Assembly: GCA_000697335.1 (NCBI GenBank)
Contig: JNEM01015401.1
Span: forward strand, 1 to 39,369
Source: Conidiobolus incongruus B7586
Taxonomy: Eukaryota; Entomophthoromycota; Entomophthoromycetes; Entomophthorales; Conidiobolaceae
DNA: 39,369 bases
Reading direction: 5' to 3'
The position numbers and the translations under genes are program-made. The notes below the pieces were generated by a model that saw only the letters and a program-made list of their open reading frames with translations, did not search any database and was not told the origin of the DNA. Positions within the stretch are counted from its first letter, which is position 1, and each line of letters starts with the position of its first letter. This document shows, in pieces, positions 32,849-39,369 of this stretch.

Positions 32849-33120
32849 TGAGAATAAGAGTAAAAGGGAGCGTTAAGAAGTTAGAAGTAGAGTAAGAAAA
32901 GTGTTGGGGAAAGGGTTCAGGGCAGTAAATATGCAAATAAAAACAGGAAAGTAAATTATTTAATCAAAAGAGTGAAAAATTTTCATCAAAGAAAATTAAA
33001 CTAAAAATCGACCACAATAAACACCTATTTAGGCAAGGGATTTAGAATGGCGTAAGATAAGGATTCAAAATTGGTCAGTTCAGATAAGCAAACTTTGCAA
33101 TTATCCTTTCACAAAATAAT

Positions 33121-33290
33121 CCTAATTTGACGATTCCGCTCAATTTCCCCCTGTAGCACTTCCCCAGTCTTCCGCTCTTCCAATTTTCATGATTCATGCG
33201 CAATCGAGCCAATCACGCTCAACGATTCTATCCAATGATTTCACCTATCAAACCATCCACTCTCATGTCATATGATTTTTGAGTCTACCC
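33121..33290 (-). promoter_or_regulatory. GC-richer upstream patch with two CCAAT boxes, probable ACBP-like gene promoter
   Basis: About 170 bases, 270-440 bases upstream of the ACBP-like ATG, are clearly less AT-rich than the surrounding kilobases and pyrimidine-rich on the + strand (CTCAATTTCCCCC, CTTCCCCAGTCTTCCGCTC). Two CCAAT words lie at 33209-33213 and 33232-33236, 23 bases apart. This would suit a CCAAT-binding (HAP/NF-Y) site pair, but no experiment or conservation supports it here. Confidence 0.35.
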
Positions 33291-36178
33291 TATTCTCAAT
33301 TATTTTGTACCAATAACTTATATTAGTACTTTTCAATTTAAGATATTATAATATCAGTCCATTTTTTATTAAAGATATTCATATTAGCTAAGAATTTGAT
33401 TCTTTTTAAGTAACTCCAATAGCCACTGTAATAATTAATCAAATTATAAATATTCTGATTGAGAGTAAATATCTTAGCATATTAGTTGAACTGATCAACT
33501 TAAAGAGATCCTATTGTAATTAATTTGAATCATATATTATTCACTCCACAGTTACAATATATATTAATGAATCAATTAAATAATGATGAATATTTAGTAT
33601 ATTTATTAACTAAAAGCGATTAATATGAATACTAAATATTTTTCAAGTGATCAAAAAGATCTAACTTAACCAAATGAGCTAATCTTGAAGATCAAAGATT
33701 TCATTAGAATTTTAATGAATAATGAAGATCTTCAAATTATCAATTCAACAATTATTTTAAATAATAAACCGCCTTAAAGTAACTTGAATTAATCATTCAA
33801 TTTATCAATTATATTAATAGTATATTTTATTCTATTAATATATATTATTTAATTGAATATTTGTTTCAATATTTAATTCTATAACCACTGGTTATTGATA
33901 TTTTTCTTTTTTTCAACTCCATATGTATTTGGTAAAGTTGTAAACTAAAATTTCAACCAACGCACCAAGTTACAAGTTATAAATAGTCCTTTTATCAAAC
34001 TAAAGCAGATTTTACAATGACTAAAAGTGATATCATATCCATTGTTAAATCAATGTGAGATTATAATTATTTTGATAGAATTAAACATTAAACTCAAAAA
34101 TTATAAAATCAATTACACTGATTTATTTGGTATAAATATTGCAATTATTTTAAATCTTTCAGAATATTCGATATTTCTGATTATTGTTAGTTAATGTTTA
34201 TTTAATGTATTAAAAAAGTTAATAATATCAATATGATATAAAATTTATTTATAAGGGTAAATTACATTAAATAATTATTATAAATTAGGTATTAAACTGC
34301 CCAATTAGGTAACTTCCATACATAAAATTTTTATCAAACATTTGAAAATAGTTTTGAATTGAATGATATTGAATAAAAATATCAAATATAATGAAATAAT
34401 TAGATAAATTGATTATTTAATAAGTTACTGAAGTAGATTATTCTTGCCATAGTATAAATTTTGGCTATTGATAAAGTGTAATATTTCTGATAACCAATTT
34501 ACTTTTAGAAGTATAATTGATTTAGTGACATCTCGTTTCCTTGATCTGCTAAATGATCTACAACTGGAAATAACTATATCAAGATAATACTGATAAAATA
34601 ATTGGTTAATAAATATTCATCCTTTCTCATGTAAGAATTATCATTATCATTATATCTTGATTGTATTTTCTTTTACTTTTCATTAAAAAATAAATGATTT
34701 TTGATTTTTTAGATTCATAATTTGCACAGTTTTTTTATCCGTTTTCAAATTTCCGATAATGTTCCTTAAAATAGATTCAATTGACTTGAATTATCATACA
34801 ATGTATAGTTAAAATATCATAAGTACAATTATCATTTATAATGATTAATAGTGATTATATTTATCTTAATTCGATTAATAACAGTCATTACACTTAATAT
34901 TGCATAATTGTTGAATGATTAGTAAATTGAACAAGGTATTAAAAATGTGGCAAATATCAAATATAATATGATTTAACAGAAACAGTCTCTTCAATCATTT
35001 GAATACTATATAATATGATTTGTATTTTGAAAAATGTATTTGTAAATAATTTAATCATGTTTTGTGCATCTGAAGGTTGGTTGATAATAAATTTGTTTAA
35101 TTTGGTCAATATCATTCACATTATAATTCAAAGATATAATGGTACATTGTATTATTCTATCCCAAGTTATTCTTATATAATATCTTTGCTATTTATTATT
35201 CAAATATATTGCTCAAGCCATAACTTTAATTTTTTAATTATTATTTTTTGGTACGGAAAAGTGGAGTAAAAATTCTAATATTGTATCATATTATTTGGTG
35301 TCCCAATTTATATTTTTCATAATTTTGAAAAATTCATATTAACTTAATATTATCTTTGAATGAAAAAGGTGTATAATCATATTTGTATTAGAAATTCATT
35401 AAAAGTTTTTTTCATTTATTCAAACTAAATGTGATATTTTGACTTGACCTATGAATTAAGGTGATTAAAATATATTAGATATAATAATTCAAATATAAAA
35501 CAATGACCAATCAAAAATATACAAATATTTAGCTATTATCAAAATTCATATAATTTTCAATCATACTTGTTAAATATATTTGTGATATTATGATTATATC
35601 AACAATATAAAGAATATAATATAGATCAAGTTTTTTATATAGAACTTTTTATATGTGAAAGAAGTCATGAATTTAATTATATATTCAATTTTTTAAATTA
35701 ATATAATATAATAAAAAAAATTAAATAAGTATTATATTTCAATTTTAATAATTTAGTGAGAAATAGGATTTATTCTAATCATTGACAAAATATTAACAAT
35801 TAGATTATTAATATATTTAAACACAAATATATATTAGGAGTTTAATGAAATTTTGTGCACTGGTTGATTGGTTTCATTTTTATTATATCAATTCAATATC
35901 CAATCAAATATTAACAAAAATCCGCATAATATTACTCATTCCATTATTTATGGTAAAAAATTAATATTGGATTTGTTAGTAAATTTCAATATATTTATAT
36001 GAAAATTTAATATTTTAATTTTACTAATTTTATATATGTAATTTGAATGCAGTTTGTTGTATATGATTTTATATATACCATTAATAATAATTAGAATTGC
36101 TAAATAAACATTACTTGATACTGTTGATATATTTATCTAAAACATTTGAAAATTTCAAGATAACACCCAATAACGATT

Positions 36179-36199
36179 TATATATATATATATATATAT
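36179..36199. repeat. (TA)10 microsatellite
   Basis: Uninterrupted TA run in the gene desert. Confidence 0.9.
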
Positions 36200-37189
36200 T
36201 TAATCATCATTATCTAAAATTTGAAAGAAATGTTATAGTACAATATTTTGAAAAACAATAATGTTAAAATTCGGTGATACAAATTAGTGATATTTATAAA
36301 TAAGAGTGTATAATCAATTCCATGAGTTATATTTAAACATATCATAACCTTAGTATATGTAGGATATATTTATTATTAGCTATCCTATAATTATATTAAG
36401 ATATGAATTAAAGTTATTAGATCAAAATTTTAATGCTATCAAATAACATGAAGTATTTTTATAGTAATATTTGAATATAAATAGGAATATTTTTAAATAT
36501 ATTATTGAGATCTGAAAAAGGTATTTAAAATAATTTGATAGTGATTGATAATTTAGTATTATACTATCATGAAAAATTAATTCAAATTTTTGATAAAAAT
36601 TTATATCAATATAACAATTGGTGATTCTACAAGTATTAAATGAAGCAGATTACATTGTGCAATTGCAGATAAATATTCGAGCTGAAACGAAGCTTTACTT
36701 GAACAACTCAAGGTCTGTTAGTATAATCATATTATTTAAAATAAATTTTTATCTCAGGTTTTCATGATGCTTAAATATATATCAGATTTTACACTCATTT
36801 TGATTTAAATTGCATTCTTATGACAAAATTATCTGAATATTTTCATTTAACTCAAAATTATTTATAAATACATATTTTGATATTTATTTAGGAATAATCA
36901 TTAATCGAGATACAGTTATAAATATTATCTTTAGGCTAATCACATCGAACACTATTAGAAAAATTCAATTAGATTATTAATATTTTAGTCAAAATTTGTT
37001 GTACAGTGTTATCATTATAATAAGAATTGAATATCGAATCATTATACAGCGAAAATGGTACAATATAACTTATGACATAAATATTAAGTTATATTGATTC
37101 AATATTGATAATCAAAGATAACATGCAACATATATATCAGTTGGCAAATGAAGATGGATAATGAATATATTATTTAATATATGGTAATC

Positions 37190-37614
37190 TCATTTTTTAA
37201 TATTTTGAAAAACGTCGTTTAAATGAGCTTGAGTTTCATTAATTCTTTTGCTTAAAAACTCTCCTTTCTTCTTTAAAGCTTGAATAGTTTCCAAATTATC
37301 TTTCTTCTTTTTATCCAATTCTTCTTTCATCTGTTCCGTTGGAGTGTATAAAAACATTTTTCCAATACTTTTATAAGCTGAGTGATTGGGTGTAAGAGTA
37401 TTTAATTCCTTTTGAACTAGATCAATGACGCGATTATCTCTTTCTTTGGTCTGGACTCGGTTGTTGACAACGTTTAATTGAATACTATCTTCCTGCAATT
37501 TAGTTTGAATGGCGATTAATAACTAATTTTTTTTAATTAATATTACTTCATTGTAATTTTTTTATATTATATACAATATAATACCTGTTGAGCTTCTGAT
37601 TGAATTTCACTCAT
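37190..37614 (-). CDS. PFD1: Prefoldin subunit 1
   Basis: Beta-type subunit of the hexameric prefoldin chaperone that delivers nascent actin and tubulin to the CCT chaperonin. Two exons, 37585-37614 and 37190-37522, joined to 120 residues (human 122). The family layout is clear: an N-terminal helix (TKLQEDSIQLNVVNNRVQTK, RDNRVIDLVQKELNTL), the central beta hairpin AYKSIGKMFLYTPTEQMKEE (human MYEGVGRMFILQSKEAIHSQ) and a C-terminal coiled-coil helix KKKGEFLSKRINETQAHLND. The first exon encodes only ten residues (MSEIQSEAQQ) and is chosen because it gives the normal length and has good GT-AG sites. An in-frame ATG in the second exon would give a shorter 102-residue protein lacking part of helix 1. 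Confidence 0.92.
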
Positions 37615-39369
37615 ATTTATACTATTTATTGATTATAAATATTTTATTAATTTAATTACATCAATATTGTTCAACAAAAATAAACTAACTATTGATATTT
37701 TATTATTATGGGATATTTTTACAAAATGTCATCATTCTTATTAAAATTATATTTCAGTGTTCATTTTGTTATTATTAAGGTTAAACTGGAATATATATTG
37801 TAGAATATTAGGTTATTGTGATTACTAATAACATTCTTAACTTCTAAAATAATGATCTAGAATGTTTTCAATAATTTTGATATTGCATTTTTATTTTACA
37901 TGAATTAAAATAATTACAAATATAAATCATTTGGAAAAAATAAATTTTATTATAAACATTTAGTATTTGTTGAAACATATTGTACTATTAAATTTGAAAA
38001 ATTAAATACAATAAAAAACATATTATAAATATTCAATAAATAATATATCCTTTGATCATTTTGAAGATAAATATTCATCTATACTGTTCCTAGAATTGGC
38101 ACTTATTCAAAGCATACCAATTAATATTTCATCAAGACTTAGATAAACCATCATTTGCAGCATAGTTACTTGGGAATTATTTTGCAATAGCATTTTTTTT
38201 AAACTTTGCAGTACTAAATACACTATTGTCATTATTAGTCTAATATAAATAATTCTGACTACGCTTTTACTTTAATAAATATAATAATATGTTGGAATCT
38301 TATCAAACAGTCTTAAATATTGGGATAAAGCTAAAAAAGTTAGAGTCATGTGATCTCCAAGTAAATTCTGGTTTTAGTCTCTGATATCAAATAAATTTTC
38401 TATCAATAAAAAAGGAATATCCGACCTAATAAAACGAAAAATGTTTTATAAGAGTTTTTTCAAAACATCAATATTCAAACCTTAAATAATAAGTCAAATA
38501 CCTTAAAAAAGGCTATTTACATATAAAATCATTTAAGATTTTGGATGAAAGCTCTGCTATAAGTATTATGTTTTCCGAGCTTTATTAAAACAAGTATATA
38601 AATTCACTATTTGTAAAGTTATTATTAATTATAAAAACGAGTTTGGTTTTTATAAATTAAATTCCTTTGAATTTAACTTGGCAAAACCAATATAAAAGCT
38701 AGAATTCTGAATTAAAATGTTAATAAGCATATTTAACAAGAAAGCCTCAATAAAAGCTTTATTATAGTTTATCATCATTTTATAATTAAGGATAATGGAT
38801 AATATATGTGAATAGTTAAAAATAAAGCAAAATTAAAAGAGATAATATTATATCAATATAAAAATAATCTTCTCAAAAAATGAAATTTCTTGGCCTTTTA
38901 AAATATATTGATGAAATGGATTATAAAAATTAAGCAAACTTATAATTATTCTTTTAGTGATGTTGAATAAATAATATATTTTAATTTACAAAATATATAA
39001 AATAGAATAAAAATTATTTTAATAATATAAAACCAAAAGACATTAGAAGTTCCTGATTGATATATAGGATAAAACATTATATATATTTATTGGAATATTA
39101 AATGTCAAATTTAAAATTATAAAAAGAAATATTTAAAATAAAAATAAAAATAATTTGATAAATATTTATATGGTTTATATTTTATTTTTTTATATATCAA
39201 ACCAATATATATAATTAACTTATTATTAAAAATTCTTTTAGTAACTATTGCTTTAAATAAATAATATTAAGTGAATTTTTTTTCTTTATATTTTGATATA
39301 ATAAATTAATATAAAAAATAATCAAATTATTAAATAAATATTATTTAAAAATAATTTTAATATTTAATA
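37615..39369. other. AT-rich terminal region
   Basis: 1.75 kb to the end of the window with the PFD1 promoter at its left. From about 38,050 to 38,760 the word use differs somewhat from other gaps (more AAAGC/CTTT words), and short reverse-strand stretches look faintly coding, but no family could be named. From 38,760 on, the DNA is of very low GC, like 27.3-28.3 kb. Confidence 0.45.

Larger units (their letters stand above)
32849..37189. other. 4.3-kb AT-rich gene desert
   Basis: Between the ACBP-like start and the prefoldin stop. The first ~450 bases include a GC-richer promoter patch (entry below). The remainder is AT-rich with stops in all frames. An 84-codon frame at 35015-35269 has the I/F/N/Y/L composition expected of chance in AT-rich DNA. 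An AT run lies at 36179-36199. No tRNA, rRNA, repeat family or mobile element was identified. Confidence 0.5.

Noticed and set aside
35015-35269. 84-codon + frame in the 4.3-kb desert
   Set aside because: Hydrophobic I/F/Y/N/L composition is typical of random AT-rich frames, with no family resemblance.
36711-36775. tRNA-like start GGTCTGTTAGTATAATCA
   Set aside because: It recalls the 5' part and D-arm of a tRNA-Asp, but no anticodon stem, GTTCGA-type T-loop or closing acceptor strand follows.
38050-38760. Possible relic of a mobile element or gene on the minus strand
   Set aside because: Short stretches look faintly coding, but frames are heavily interrupted and no domain or terminal repeat could be recognised, so no element is named.

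Overview
The window is nuclear DNA of a fungus. The genes are dense and intron-rich (GT-AG introns, mostly about 45-75 nt, with C-rich or T-rich acceptors ending in tag/cag), the intergenic DNA is extremely AT-rich, and every recognisable protein is a conserved eukaryotic housekeeping protein of fungal/opisthokont type. Presence of eIF3f, ARPC4, methylcrotonyl-CoA carboxylase beta, Pex14 and a GOLGA7/Erf4 protein, with very low GC and many introns, fits an early-diverging fungus; an Entomophthoromycotina/Conidiobolus-like genome would suit, but that is inference only.

Layout, left to right: end of ribosomal protein L10/uL16 (+); a WD40 protein of the RAE1/BUB3 family (-); a short two-finger C2H2 protein (+); mitochondrial MCC beta, 13 exons (+); RAE1/GLE2 (-); ribosomal protein L32 (+); a GOLGA7/Erf4 palmitoyltransferase-subunit protein (+); ARPC4 of the Arp2/3 complex (+); eIF3f (-); TFIIS (-); a membrane protein with an FN3 domain and long coiled coil (-); Nop53 ribosome-biogenesis factor (+); peroxin Pex14 (-); a DUF1772-type membrane protein (+); an acyl-CoA-binding-domain protein with a long Ser-rich tail (-); prefoldin subunit 1 (-). 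The genes do not form one pathway. Themes are translation/ribosome (uL16, eL32, eIF3f, Nop53), transcription and mRNA export (TFIIS, RAE1) and organelle function (MCC beta, Pex14).

I rebuilt exon structures by hand from splice sites, reading frame and family similarity. Most joins keep frame and give proteins of the usual family length.

Two observations stand out. First, the two WD40 genes at 1131-2497 and 8335-9692 lie on the same strand either side of MCC beta and share all seven intron positions and phases, so they are structural duplicates. The left one has diverged and resembles both Rae1 and Bub3. Second, positions 28090-28108 are an exact 19-bp Tn5 mosaic end (the Nextera adapter), so the middle of the largest central gene desert carries a library artefact and the join there should not be trusted. 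I found no CRISPR, rRNA, convincing tRNA, or intact mobile element. Large AT-rich deserts (26.3-29.7, 32.85-37.2 and 37.6-39.4 kb) hold no supportable gene.
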